Source: Actinophytocola sp963840275 (GTDB taxonomy: Bacteria; Actinomycetota; Actinomycetes; Mycobacteriales; Pseudonocardiaceae). From it: a DNA stretch of 64,000 nucleotides. A model generated the notes under the pieces. That model did no database searches and was not told the DNA's origin. It saw only the letters and a program-made list of their open reading frames with translations. The stretch lies in the NCBI GenBank assembly GCA_963840275.1, contig CAWIYK010000005.1:496001-560000 (forward strand), given 5' to 3'. The position numbers and the translations under genes were made by a program. Of this stretch, positions 16,303 through 25,718 are shown one piece after another (within the stretch, counting starts at the first letter, position 1; the number at the start of each line of letters is the position of its first letter).

Positions 16303-17441
16303 CGCCGCACCTTCGCATACCCGCCGGACACCAGCGCGAGCGGTGCGGTCACCGCGAGCAGGAGCGCGGGCACGAGGAAGCCCAGTGGCGCGGAGGAGTG
16401 GTAGATCGGCGTCAACGCGACGGGGGACAGGGCGGCGCCGATGAACCGGAACGCCTGCACCACCGACACCGCGCCCGCCGGGTTCTCCCCGTCGCCGGAC
16501 AATACGAGCGTATTGAGCCCGACCTGCAGGAACTGCGCGCAGAGCCCGGCCAGCGCCCACAGCACCACCACCGCGGCGACCCACGGCGCGACCCCGATCA
16601 GCGCGACGGGCACCGCGCCGGCGACGGTGCCGACGAGCGCGCCGCGCCGGCCGCCGATGCGTTGGATCAGCCGGCCGACCAGGCTCGCGGTGAGCATCCC
16701 GACCACGCCGAACGCGGTCAGCAGCACCCCGCGCTCGCTCGCGCTCAGGCCGAACCCGTCGTCGGTGCGGTAGGCGACGAGGAACGTGATCCCGCCGAGA
16801 CAGCCCCAGCCGACGAACGCGACCGCCGCTGCCCGCAGCACCTCGGGCCGCCACGCGGTGCGCAGCCGGACCACCTGGGTCGCGGGCCGGTCCTGGGCGT
16901 CGGGTGGCAGCCCGATGAGTGCCAGCACCACGGCCGCCACCCCGACGCCGACGAACGCGAGCCGCCAGGTCACCTCTGCCGCGAGCCCGCCGACCAGCGG
17001 ACCGCTGGTCTGGCCGGCGGCCTGGAGGGCCGCGAACAGCCCGAGCGTGCGGGACAGCTGCGCGCGCGGCGTGTCGGCCGCGATGGTCGCGAGCAGCAGC
17101 GGGGTGGTGAACGAGTTGGCGATGCCCTGGATCCCGCGCCCGACCAGCAGCAGCGGGAACGCGGTGGCCACGACGCACAGCACCGACCCGACGAAGGACA
17201 CCAGATAGGCGCTCAGCACGCTGCGCCGCAGCCCCCAGCGCGCGCCGAGTGTGCCGGAGAGAAGCATGAGGGCGGCGAAGGGCACGAGGTAGGCGGTGAT
17301 CGTCGCGGCCGCCGCGGAGGTGGACACGTCGAAGTCCGCGCCCAGCTCGGGCAGCATCGACGCGGTGACCCCGCCGCCGAACGGCCCGATGAACCCGCCG
17401 GCGTGCAACCCCGCGCGAGCGATCCGAGCACGGTCGATCAC
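16299..17441 (-). CDS. MFS transporter
   Basis: This 380-residue, 12-TM transporter has an MFS loop signature after TM2 (GTLGARWGLRR) and in the second half (GRLIQRIGGRRGAL). A TM5-like segment (LQAAGQTSGPLVGG) suggests an efflux carrier. The GTG start lies 15 bp after the PAC2 stop, without a clear ribosome site, so expression probably depends on PAC2 translation. The TPR gene is coupled downstream. The substrate is unknown. Confidence 0.85.
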   Translation of the reverse strand: MIDRARIARAGLHAGGFIGPFGGGVTASMLPELGADFDVSTSAAAATITAYLVPFAALMLLSGTLGARWGLRRSVLSAYLVSFVGSVLCVVATAFPLLLVGRGIQGIANSFTTPLLLATIAADTPRAQLSRTLGLFAALQAAGQTSGPLVGGLAAEVTWRLAFVGVGVAAVVLALIGLPPDAQDRPATQVVRLRTAWRPEVLRAAAVAFVGWGCLGGITFLVAYRTDDGFGLSASERGVLLTAFGVVGMLTASLVGRLIQRIGGRRGALVGTVAGAVPVALIGVAPWVAAVVVLWALAGLCAQFLQVGLNTLVLSGDGENPAGAVSVVQAFRFIGAALSPVALTPIYHSSAPLGFLVPALLLAVTAPLALVSGGYAKVRR

Positions 17442-17456
17442 GGGCGGGCGGGGTGC

Positions 17457-18362
17457 CTAGACGCCCGACTGGCCCCGGCCGGGACCTGGGCGCCGGCGCC
17501 GCAGGTACTTCTCGAACTCCGCCGCGATCGCGTCGCCGCTGGTCTCGTTCAGCTCCAGGTCGGCGTCGCCGCGCTCCTCGAGGGCCCGGACGTAGTTGCG
17601 CACGTCCTCGTCCTCCTCGGCCATCTCGCTGACTGTGCGCTGCCACTCCTCGGCCTGGTCGGGCAGGTCGCCGAGCGGCACCTCGAGGTCGAGGATCTCC
17701 TCGACGCGGTGCAGCAGCGCGAGCGTGGCCTTGGGGGAGGGCGGCTGCGACACGTAGTGCGGCACCGCGGCCCAGATCGAGATGGCCGGCACCCCGGCCT
17801 GCACACACGCGTCCTGCAGCACGCCGACGATGCCCGTGGGGCCCTCGTAGCGGGAGCGCTCGAGCCCGAACCGGGCCGCCGACGCCGCGTCGTACGCGGT
17901 TCCGGTGACCGGCACCGGCCGGGTGTGCGGCGTGTCGGCGAGCAGCGCGCCGAGGGTGATCACCGTGGTCACGCCCAGATCCTCGATCTGCGCGAGCAGC
18001 TCGGCGCAGAACTTGCGCCAGCGCATGTTCGGCTCGATGCCGTGCATGAGCACCACGTCACGCGTCGCGCCTGGTGGGCGGCACACCGACAGCCGGGTGG
18101 TGGGCCACTCGACGCGCCTGGTCACGCCGTCGACCATGCGGACGGTCGGCCGGGTGACCTGGAAGTCGTAGTAGTCGTCCGGGTCGATGTCCACCAGGTC
18201 GGCGGCCTCCCAGGTCAGCTGCAGGTGCTCGATTGCGGCGGTCGCCGAGTCGCCCGCGTCGTTCCAGCCTTCGAACGCACAGATCACGATTGGCTCGACG
18301 AGTTCTTGCCGCTCGTCGGCCGGTGTGGCGGGAGCGGTCGGCTGCTGGTCCGGATCGGTCAC
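17457..18362 (-). CDS. PAC2 family protein
   Basis: This 301-residue protein has the PAC2 (proteasome assembly chaperone 2-like) fold: ICAFEGWNDAGDSATAA near the N-terminus, HGIEPNMRWRKF, a central ITLGALLADTPHTRPVPVTG and WAAVPHYVSQPPSPKATLALL. The last 60 residues are acidic helices ending in an Arg/Gly-rich tail. Actinobacterial PAC2 proteins (Rv2125-like) form oligomers; a role with the proteasome is suggested by homology but not established. The GTG start has TAGGCT (minus strand, 18369-18374) 6 nt upstream. It is divergent from the HAD gene. Confidence 0.88.
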   Translation of the reverse strand: MTDPDQQPTAPATPADERQELVEPIVICAFEGWNDAGDSATAAIEHLQLTWEAADLVDIDPDDYYDFQVTRPTVRMVDGVTRRVEWPTTRLSVCRPPGATRDVVLMHGIEPNMRWRKFCAELLAQIEDLGVTTVITLGALLADTPHTRPVPVTGTAYDAASAARFGLERSRYEGPTGIVGVLQDACVQAGVPAISIWAAVPHYVSQPPSPKATLALLHRVEEILDLEVPLGDLPDQAEEWQRTVSEMAEEDEDVRNYVRALEERGDADLELNETSGDAIAAEFEKYLRRRRPGPGRGQSGV

Positions 18363-18368
18363 CGGGCA

Positions 18369-18407
18369 AGCCTACGACCCGCCCGGTCCGGCGGTAGATC
18401 GTAGGCT
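18369..18407. promoter_or_regulatory. Divergent leaderless promoters with identical TAGGCT hexamers
   Basis: TAGGCT occurs on the minus strand at 18369-18374 (6 nt before the PAC2 GTG) and on the plus strand at 18402-18407 (7 nt before the HAD ATG). The two -10 hexamers are only 27 bp apart, so the promoters overlap. Confidence 0.6.
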
Positions 18408-18414
18408 GGTTCGC

Positions 18415-19086
18415 ATGCCAGCCGAGACCGTGCGCGCCGTCCTGTGGGACCTCGACGGCACCCTCCTCGACTCCGAGAAACTGTGGGACATCCCGCTGTA
18501 CGAGCTGACCGAGAAGCTCGGCGGCCAGCTGTCGACAAAGACCAGGCAGGCCATGGTCGGCACGAACGTGATGGTGACGCTGCGGCTGCTCTACGCCGAG
18601 GTCGGGATCGCGGAGCCGACCGACGAGCAGGTGGCCGACGGCGCCGCGTGGATCGACCGGCGGATGGCGGAGGTGTTCGGCCAGGACCTGCCGTGGCGCC
18701 CCGGCGCCGAGGAGGCGCTGCACGCCGTGCGGTCCGCCGGCCTGCCGATGGCGCTGGTCACGTCGACGGAGCGGGGGCTGACGGAGGTCGCGCTGGACAC
18801 GGTCGGCCGGTCGCTGTTCGACGTCACCGTGTGTGGCGACGAGGTCGGCGGGCTGAACAAGCCGCACCCGGAGCCGTACCTGAAGGCGGCCCGCCTGCTC
18901 GGCGTCGACCCGACCGAGTGCGTCGCGATCGAGGACTCGCCGACCGGCACCGAGTCGGCCGTCGCCGCGGGGTGCACGGTGCTCGTCGTGCCGTGTGAGG
19001 TGCCGGTGGAGCCGGGGGAGCGGCGGGTGTTCCGGGCGTCGCTGGCGGGCCTGACCGTGTCGGACCTCACGGCGTTGGCGGGCTAA
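18415..19086 (+). CDS. HAD-superfamily phosphatase
   Basis: This 223-residue HAD subfamily IA hydrolase has motif I WDLDGTLLDSE (nucleophile Asp12 with the acid Asp14), a helical cap, motif II LVTSTERG, the motif III Lys in NKPHPEPYL and motif IV AIEDSPTGTESAVAAG. It resembles beta-phosphoglucomutase-like or sugar-phosphate phosphatases. The ATG is placed 7 nt after TAGGCT. hisE begins 38 bp downstream on the same strand with its own -10-like sequence, so a pathway link is uncertain. Confidence 0.88.
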   Translation: MPAETVRAVLWDLDGTLLDSEKLWDIPLYELTEKLGGQLSTKTRQAMVGTNVMVTLRLLYAEVGIAEPTDEQVADGAAWIDRRMAEVFGQDLPWRPGAEEALHAVRSAGLPMALVTSTERGLTEVALDTVGRSLFDVTVCGDEVGGLNKPHPEPYLKAARLLGVDPTECVAIEDSPTGTESAVAAGCTVLVVPCEVPVEPGERRVFRASLAGLTVSDLTALAG

Positions 19087-19124
19087 CCCGAAAGTGGCTG
19101 GCGCGTGATGGCAGGATCATCGAC

Positions 19125-19388
19125 GTGAAGACGTTCGACGAGCTGTTCGCCGAACTCCGCGACCGGGCAGCGACCAGGCCCGAGGGCTCCGGCACCGTCG
19201 CCGCGCTCGACGCAGGGGTGCACGCGCAGGGCAAGAAGGTGCTCGAGGAGGCCGGCGAGGTGTGGATCGCGGCCGAACACGAGTCCGACGACCGCCTCGC
19301 CGAGGAGGTGTCCCAGCTGCTCTATCGGGTGCAGGTGCTGATGCTGGGCCGCGGGCTGTCCCTCGAAGACGTCTACCGGCACCTCTGA
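19125..19388 (+). CDS. hisE: Phosphoribosyl-ATP diphosphatase
   Basis: This 87-residue protein is a full-length HisE of the MazG-like all-alpha fold: FDELFAELRDRAAT, the metal-binding LEEAGEVWIAAEHESDDRLAEE stretch with its EExxE/D pattern, and a C-terminal hydrophobic helix LLYRVQVLMLGRGL. It hydrolyses phosphoribosyl-ATP in step 2 of histidine synthesis. The GTG start has CAGGAT ending 7 nt upstream. hisG follows after 40 bp; pairing hisE with hisG apart from the other his genes is the usual actinobacterial arrangement. Confidence 0.95.
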   Translation: MKTFDELFAELRDRAATRPEGSGTVAALDAGVHAQGKKVLEEAGEVWIAAEHESDDRLAEEVSQLLYRVQVLMLGRGLSLEDVYRHL

Positions 19389-19428
19389 GCGGAGCTTGCC
19401 GGAGCGAACATCATTTCTGAGGAGTCCC

Positions 19429-20274
19429 ATGTTGCGGGTTGCCGTGCCGAACAAGGGCGCGCTGGCCGCGCCGGCCGCCGAGATGCTCGCGGAGGCGGGG
19501 TACCGGAAGCGGTACGACCAGCGCGACCTCACTGTCCTGGACCCGGCCAACGACGTCGAGTTCTTCTTCCTGCGCCCGAAGGACATCCCTATCTATGTCG
19601 GGTCGGGTGAGCTGGACCTCGGCATCACCGGCCGCGACCAGGCACTGGAGTCCGGCGCCCCGGTGGCCGAACGGTTGCCCTTGGGCTTCGGCGGCTCCAC
19701 CCTCCGCTACGCGGCCCCCGCCAGCGCGGACTGGAAGGTGACCGACCTCGCCGGCAAGCGCCTGGCCACCTCGTACCCGAGGCTGGTCGAGCAGGACCTG
19801 GCCTCGCGGGGCATCGAGGCGACGGTGATCCGGCTCGACGGTGCCGTCGAGATCAGCGTGCAACTGGGCGTCGCCGACGCGGTCGCCGACGTCGTCGACT
19901 CGGGCCGCACCCTGCGCCAACACAACCTCGTCGTCTTCGGCGACCCGATCTGCAAGTCCGAAGGGGTGCTGGTGCACGGCTCCAGCGCACCGGACTCCCC
20001 GGCGAAGGAACAGCTCGCCGGTCGTCTGCAGGGGGTCGTGTTCGCGCAGCAGTACATGATGCTGGACTACGACTGCCCGAAGTCGCTGCTGGAAGAGGCC
20101 ATGCAGGTCACCCCGGGCCTCGAGTCGCCGACTGTCGCCCCGCTCGCGTCGGCCGACTGGGTGGCGGTGCGCGCGATGGTCCCGAGGCGCGAGGCCAACG
20201 CTGTCATGGATCGTCTGGCGGGCATCGGGGCGCGCGCGGTACTCGCGTCGGACATCCGCTCCTGCCGCCTGTGA
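19429..20274 (+). CDS. hisG: ATP phosphoribosyltransferase, long form
   Basis: This 281-residue HisG is the long form with a C-terminal regulatory ACT-like domain (about 205-281). It has the N-terminal LRVAVPNKGAL, the IPIYVGSGELDLGITGRD segment and the PRPP loop around DGAVEISVQLGVADAVADVV. It catalyses the committed step of histidine synthesis and is normally feedback-inhibited by histidine. The ATG at 19429 has a strong GAGGAG site and removes an 11-residue extension without homology. Confidence 0.95.
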   Translation: MLRVAVPNKGALAAPAAEMLAEAGYRKRYDQRDLTVLDPANDVEFFFLRPKDIPIYVGSGELDLGITGRDQALESGAPVAERLPLGFGGSTLRYAAPASADWKVTDLAGKRLATSYPRLVEQDLASRGIEATVIRLDGAVEISVQLGVADAVADVVDSGRTLRQHNLVVFGDPICKSEGVLVHGSSAPDSPAKEQLAGRLQGVVFAQQYMMLDYDCPKSLLEEAMQVTPGLESPTVAPLASADWVAVRAMVPRREANAVMDRLAGIGARAVLASDIRSCRL

Positions 20275-20429
20275 GGAAGTAGCCCTGGACATGAAACGGC
20301 CGCGTCTCGCAATGCGGAGTTGCTAGACCTCCGCGAGCCGAGCCTCCGCATGCGAACGGCGCGCCTTCAAGCGCGCAAGCCAATCTCCCGCAACAGCCGC
20401 CATGCCCCACCCCGGGCCGGCCCAAACCC

Positions 20430-21196
20430 TCACTGCGGTCGAACAAGCAAAGCCTGAGCACCACGCCCAACAGGCCCACTCACGTCATGCAATACCGACG
20501 TGGCAACCCCAACTCCGTCAGCACCAATGGCGGTAGCGGCATCGAGCCCGATCCATTCCCCGTCCGGCTCCCGATACACGTGCACGCTCAACTCGGAGTT
20601 GATGAACAGCCACTTCCGCGGGTCGAGTCGGTTCGAGACGCCGTTGCCGGAGTCGGCGACGACGAACAGGCGCTGCAGCCCGGACGGCGTCTCGTCCGCC
20701 ACCAGGGGCACCGTCTGCCTGGCCCACACGCACGCCGGGCCCGGTTCGCCCAGCGCGCCGGACAGCGCTCGCCACTCCATGACGTCCAGGTAGCCGGCGC
20801 CCCACCCGTCCGGTCGGCCCATCGGACGGCCCGACGCCGGTGGCGCCAGCGGCGCGTCGATGTCCGCGGCCACCGTGCTGGAGTCCGACCGGACGATGCG
20901 CCACGCCCGCGCCCGCACCACCTCGCGGCCGTCGGCGGACAGTGACGCGCTCAGCATCTCCACCGAGCGGCCCGGCCGGTCGACCGTGGCGCGCACCGAC
21001 AGTTCGCCGATCGGCACCGGTCCGAGAATCTCCACCGTCACCCGCGCGATCGTCATCGGGGCGGCGGAGGGTAACCGCTCCAGCGCCCTGACGAGCAACG
21101 CCGACGGCGGCCCCAGATGCTGCGTCAGCGGCGACCACGGTCCGGTGGTGTGCACCGTCGAGCGGAACCTGTCGTCACCCAGTGGCTCGTAGAACA

Positions 21197-21197
<1 letters not shown>
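20430..21197 (-). CDS. TesB-like acyl-CoA thioesterase family protein
   Basis: This 255-residue double-hotdog protein has an N-terminal hotdog with GPWSPLTQHLGPPSALLVRAL and a strand MTIARVTVEILGPVPIGEL (each in part), and a C-terminal hotdog with FINSELSVHVYREPDGEWIGLDAAT. That DxxxxR/GEWIGLDA region is typical of actinobacterial TesB-like thioesterases. It probably hydrolyses acyl-CoA. Its ATG shares the A of the upstream nuclease's TGA (TGATG), so translation is coupled, although a functional link to the nuclease is not obvious. The 155 bp to hisG hold only weak inverted repeats. Confidence 0.8.
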
Positions 21198-22090
<893 letters not shown>

Positions 22091-22097
22091 GGGAGGA

Positions 22098-22120
22098 ACC
22101 CTAGGCGAGACCACCGACAG
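22098..22120 (-). promoter_or_regulatory. PafBC-type (RecA-NDp) promoter of the RecB-like nuclease
   Basis: Read on the minus strand: CTGTCGGTG, an 8-nt spacer (GTCTCGCC), then TAGGGT. This matches the published RecA-NDp consensus TTGTCRGTG-N8-TAnnnT at every position except the first T. The hexamer ends 7 nt before the nuclease ATG. Confidence 0.75.
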
Positions 22121-22213
22121 TCCCGGGCCGCAGCCGGCGTGTGTCGCCACGTTGGGGTTGTCACCGCACGTCCATCACGGCGTTCCCACACGTTTCCGCT
22201 TACGCTGCAACGC

Positions 22214-23344
22214 GTGAGCAACGGAACGGGCTTCGCCGACCGCGACGGCGGCCTGCTCCTCTTTCGGTTCCGGCACGTGCCGGTGCTGCTGTCGCCGTCC
22301 TGGTGGGTCGGCTCGGTCGCGATCATCGTGTTGTACGCGCCGCTGGTCGAGCGGTTCCTGCCGCATGCCGGCGCGGTCGTGTCGATCTCGCTCGCCGCCG
22401 CGTTCGCCGTGCTGCTCGGCATCTCCGTGCTCGCGCACGAGCTCGGCCACTGCGTCGTCGCGCTCCACCTCGGCATCCCGGTCCGCAGGCTGCGGCTGTT
22501 CCTGCTCGGCGGGCTCGCCGAGATCACGCGGACACCACGCAGACCGGCACACGAGGGCGTCATCGCCGCGGCGGGACCCGCCGTGTCCGCGGTGCTCGCC
22601 GGGCTCTGCGGACTCGTGCTGCTGTTCATGCCGGACGAGGGGCCGATCTGGCTGCTCGTGCTGGAGTGCGCGGTCGCGAACGTCGCGGTCGCCGTGTTCA
22701 ACCTGCTGCCGGGGCTGCCGCTGGACGGCGGCCGGATGCTCCGCGCCGGCGTGTGGGCCGTCTCCGGCCAGCGGGGCATCGGCACCCGCGCCGCGGTGGT
22801 GGGCGGCTGGCTCGTCGCCGGTCTGCTGATGCTGTGGGCGCTGTGGGGCCTCGCGACCGAGAGCCCGGACCGGTGGCTTCGGCTCGGCGTGTGCGCGCTG
22901 ACCGCGTGGTTCGTCGCGTCCGGCGCCCGCAGCGAGCTGGCCGCCGACCAGCGGCCCACCTGGCCCGACGGTCTCGCGCTCGCCGACCTGGTCCGTCCCA
23001 TTCTGCAACTGCCCGCGGAGAGCCCGGTGGCCGACGCGCTCAGCGCCGCGGCCGGCCGCGGTGTCGTGCTGGTGCGGGCCGACGGCGTCGCCGCGGGTCT
23101 GCTCGACCCGATCGCCGCGGAACGGCTCGCCGAACGGTCCCCGATGGCGCCGGCCGAACAGGCCGCGGAGCCGATCCGGCCGGAGTCCGTGCTGCTGGAC
23201 TCCGAGCCGGGGGAGGACATCGCCGAGCGGGTCCAGGAGACCGCGGCCTGGCAGTTCCTCGTGGTGGACTCGGACGGCCGGCCCGCGGGGGTGCTCCGCA
23301 GGGAGGACCTGCGGGCCAGCCTGACCACGCGTCAGCGTTACTAG
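22214..23344 (+). CDS. Site-2-type M50 metalloprotease
   Basis: This 376-residue membrane protease has the zinc motif in AHELGHCVVALHLG and the third ligand in NLLPGLPLDGGRMLRA. There are about six TM segments in residues 20-240. The C-terminal 130 residues are soluble and CBS-like (ending LVVDSDGRPAGVLRREDLR). Such enzymes cleave substrates within the membrane, often in signalling. The GTG is placed 7 nt after TACGCT (22201-22206). It is divergent from the nuclease operon, and its stop overlaps the next, convergent stop by 3 nt. Confidence 0.87.
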   Translation: MSNGTGFADRDGGLLLFRFRHVPVLLSPSWWVGSVAIIVLYAPLVERFLPHAGAVVSISLAAAFAVLLGISVLAHELGHCVVALHLGIPVRRLRLFLLGGLAEITRTPRRPAHEGVIAAAGPAVSAVLAGLCGLVLLFMPDEGPIWLLVLECAVANVAVAVFNLLPGLPLDGGRMLRAGVWAVSGQRGIGTRAAVVGGWLVAGLLMLWALWGLATESPDRWLRLGVCALTAWFVASGARSELAADQRPTWPDGLALADLVRPILQLPAESPVADALSAAAGRGVVLVRADGVAAGLLDPIAAERLAERSPMAPAEQAAEPIRPESVLLDSEPGEDIAERVQETAAWQFLVVDSDGRPAGVLRREDLRASLTTRQRY

Positions 23345-24129
23345 CTGGTCTTCGGGATCGGGTTCGGGATCCCGCCGTCGCCGCCCCCGCCACTGCTCGG
23401 GCCCTCGGTGGTCTCCTCGCCGCTTTCCTCGCTGCTTTCTTCGCCGCTGTCCCCGCCGCCGTCCTGGTCCTTGAACAGGCCGCAGACCTTCCAGGAACCC
23501 TGCTCCTTGAGGACGTCCATGTCCCGGAAGTCGGACTCGTCCGAGCCCCGCTTCTGGGTCATCTTGAACTCGGCGCCGTCGCTGGTCTCCTTGAAGTCCT
23601 TGACGGCGAACGTGGTCTTCTCCGGCTCCGCCGACGCCGACGCCGAGGAGGAGTCGCGGGCGTTCTCGAGGCTGTCGTTCAGCTCCTTGTAGTCGGCCGC
23701 GCAGGTCAGCGGCTGCAACGGCTTCAGGTCGACCTCCTCGAGGCGGGCGCTGAGCGCGGTGCTCATCTCCTTGGTGAAGGAGTCCGCCGCCGCGCGTGGC
23801 GTGTCGTTGTCGCCCCCGCCGCCGCCCGAGCCCTTGTCGTCGTTCTTGAGCAGGAGGTACGCACCGACGCCACCGCCGCCGACCACCAGGATCGCCACGA
23901 TGATCAGGCTGGTGATCAGGCCGGTCCTCGGCTTCTTCGGCGGCGGGCCCACCGGATAGCCGGGCTGTCCGCCCGCCCACGGCGGACCCTGGCCGTAGGG
24001 CTGCTGCTGGCCGTAGGGCTGCTGACCGTACGGCTGCTGCTGCTGACCGTAGGGATCCTGCTGGCCGTACGGATCCTGCGGACCGTAGGGGCCGGGCGGA
24101 CCGGGCGGCTGCTGCGGTGGGTACGTCAT
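23341..24129 (-). CDS. Single-pass membrane protein with Gln/Tyr/Pro-rich tail (paralogue 1)
   Basis: In order, this 262-residue protein has: a low-complexity cytoplasmic tail (1-66) starting MTYPPQQPPG and made of GPQDPYGQQ-like units; a basic KKPR stop; one TM helix (about 70-92); a Gly/Asp linker; and an extracellular domain (about 108-225) with one Cys early (LTCAADY) and one late (WKVCGLF). A Ser/Glu/Gly-rich tail follows. The layout is shared with the genes at 25170, 25705, 26575, 27386 and 50777. The extracellular part is probably NTF2-like (DUF4878-type). Function is unknown. It is convergent with the M50 protease gene. Confidence 0.75.
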   Translation of the reverse strand: MTYPPQQPPGPPGPYGPQDPYGQQDPYGQQQQPYGQQPYGQQQPYGQGPPWAGGQPGYPVGPPPKKPRTGLITSLIIVAILVVGGGGVGAYLLLKNDDKGSGGGGGDNDTPRAAADSFTKEMSTALSARLEEVDLKPLQPLTCAADYKELNDSLENARDSSSASASAEPEKTTFAVKDFKETSDGAEFKMTQKRGSDESDFRDMDVLKEQGSWKVCGLFKDQDGGGDSGEESSEESGEETTEGPSSGGGGDGGIPNPIPKTS

Positions 24130-24270
24130 GATCTCCCCTTTTGATCTCCCCGTTGATCACCTGCCGGTAGGCCCCCGCCAGGGTAGTGCCGGTCCCCGGC
24201 AACGGGGCGGCGCGGGTCTCTGCGACGATCTCGCGGTCGAACAGGCACGAGCGGATGGAGCGGGATTCGG

Positions 24271-25104
24271 GTGGCGGAGGTCAGGGCGAGCGGGCCGTTC
24301 AGGGTGGGCGATCGGGTCCAGCTCACCGATCCGAAGGGACGGCACTACACGCTGGTCCTCGAGGTCGGCGGGCAGTACCACACCCACCGGGGAGCGGTCG
24401 ACCACGACAACCTCATCGGACATCCGGAGGGTTCGCTGATCTCGTCCGCCGGCGGGACCTCCTACCTCGCGATGCGGCCGCTGCTGTCGGACTACGTGCT
24501 GTCGATGCCGCGTGGCGCGCAGGTGATCTACCCGAAGGACGCGGGCCAGATCGTCATGTGGGGCGACATCTTCCCCGGCGCCAGGGTGCTCGAGGCCGGC
24601 GCCGGCTCCGGGGCGCTGACGTGCTCACTGCTGCGCGCGGTCGGCCCGGAGGGCTGCGTGACGTCCTACGAGGTGCGCGACGACCACGCCGTGCACGCGG
24701 AACGCAACGTCACCACGTTCTTCGGCGGTCACCCGCCGAACTGGGACCTGCGGGTGGCCGACCTGGCCACCCATGTCGGCGAGGTCGACCGGGCGATCCT
24801 CGACATGCTGTCGCCGTGGGACGTCCTGCCGACGGTCGCCGCGAACGTCATCCCCGGCGGCGTGCTGGTGGTGTACATCGCGACGACAACGCAGCTGTCG
24901 AAGGTGACCGAGGCGCTGCGCGAGCAGCAGTGCTGGACGGAGCCGCAGGCGTGGGAGACGCTGATGCGCCCGTGGCACGTGGTCGGGCTCGCGGTGCGTC
25001 CGGAGCATCGGATGGTGGCGCACACGGCGTTCGTGCTGACGGCGCGCCGTCTGGCCGACGGCGTGGTCACGCCGCGCCCGCAGCGCCGCGGCCGCCAGCC
25101 CTGA
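24271..25104 (+). CDS. trmI: tRNA (adenine(58)-N1)-methyltransferase TrmI
   Basis: This 277-residue protein has the TrmI architecture: an N-terminal beta domain (FRVGDRVQLTDPKGRHY), then a Rossmann SAM domain with motif I ARVLEAGAGSGALTCSLL, motif II TSYEVRDDHAVHAERN and the motif IV region DRAILDMLSPW. It methylates A58 in the tRNA T loop as a tetramer and is the Rv2118c homologue. The GTG start follows GGAGCGG. It sits between two blocks of minus-strand membrane-protein genes, and a strong hairpin ends it. Confidence 0.93.
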   Translation: MAEVRASGPFRVGDRVQLTDPKGRHYTLVLEVGGQYHTHRGAVDHDNLIGHPEGSLISSAGGTSYLAMRPLLSDYVLSMPRGAQVIYPKDAGQIVMWGDIFPGARVLEAGAGSGALTCSLLRAVGPEGCVTSYEVRDDHAVHAERNVTTFFGGHPPNWDLRVADLATHVGEVDRAILDMLSPWDVLPTVAANVIPGGVLVVYIATTTQLSKVTEALREQQCWTEPQAWETLMRPWHVVGLAVRPEHRMVAHTAFVLTARRLADGVVTPRPQRRGRQP

Positions 25105-25109
25105 CAGAA

Positions 25110-25143
25110 ACGCCGACGACACGGGCTTCCGTGTCGTCGGCGT
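25110..25143. terminator. Bidirectional terminator between trmI and the membrane-protein cluster
   Basis: A perfect 15-bp stem (25110-25124 with 25129-25143) closes a GCTT tetraloop. It lies 5 bp after the trmI stop and 26 bp beyond the convergent stop at 25170, so it can serve both directions. Confidence 0.85.
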
Positions 25144-25169
25144 CTGCGTCTTCGTTCAGGCCCGCTGGG

Positions 25170-25718
25170 TCACGGGACGCACCAGCGGCCGTCCATCTTG
25201 GTCAGCGGCATGGGGACCGTGGTGGGTTCGTTGGCGCCGATGGTCAGCGTGAGCTCCACGGTGGCCGTGTCGCCCGAGATCTGGGGTTCGCCGGCCACCT
25301 CGGCCTTCGCGTCCGGGGGGAACTGCTCGGCGGTGCCCACGCTCGCCGGGTCGCAGCTCAGCTGGGTCATGGCGGCGATGTCCGCGTTCGTGATCGCCGT
25401 CGCGGCCTGCGTGGCCACGTCCTGGGCGGCGGCGACGTCGTCGCCGGAAGGCGCCGCGGTCCCCTCGGGTGCCGCCGACGACTCCGACGTGGTCGATGAC
25501 GACGTGGTCGTCTCGGATTCCGACTGCTGCCGGTCGTCGTTCGCGACCGGCCCTGACGAGTCGTCGCCGCTGGTCATCAGGTAGATGACGACGCCGGCGA
25601 CCAGCAGGACCACGACCGCGCCGAGCGCGATGAACAGCGTCCGCCGGCGGCCGGCGGCCGGCTCGGTGGTGTCGTTGGAGGCGCCGTCCGACGGCTCCGT
25701 CCCGTCAGATGGTGACAC
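25170..25718 (-). CDS. Single-pass membrane protein, short-tailed member of the family (paralogue 2)
   Basis: This 182-residue protein has a short acidic, Ser-rich cytoplasmic part (1-23), a basic RRR stop, one TM helix (about 27-49), a Ser/Thr/Glu linker (50-85) and an extracellular domain with Cys early (LSCDPASVG) and late (DGRWCVP at the end). It lacks the Gln/Tyr-rich tail of its neighbours but matches their outer domain. Its GTG lies inside the 3' end of the upstream paralogue (14-nt overlap), so the pair is co-translated. Confidence 0.7.
   Translation of the reverse strand: MSPSDGTEPSDGASNDTTEPAAGRRRTLFIALGAVVVLLVAGVVIYLMTSGDDSSGPVANDDRQQSESETTTSSSTTSESSAAPEGTAAPSGDDVAAAQDVATQAATAITNADIAAMTQLSCDPASVGTAEQFPPDAKAEVAGEPQISGDTATVELTLTIGANEPTTVPMPLTKMDGRWCVP

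Noticed and set aside
15811..17808. Long minus-strand frame joining the TPR gene to upstream sequence
   Set aside because: The upstream part is out of frame with the MFS and PAC2 genes and is a shadow; the TPR protein starts at the GTG overlapping the MFS stop.
20275..20429. Terminator between hisG and the thioesterase gene
   Set aside because: GCGGAG/CTCCGC pairs exist but are short and overlapping, giving no single convincing stem.
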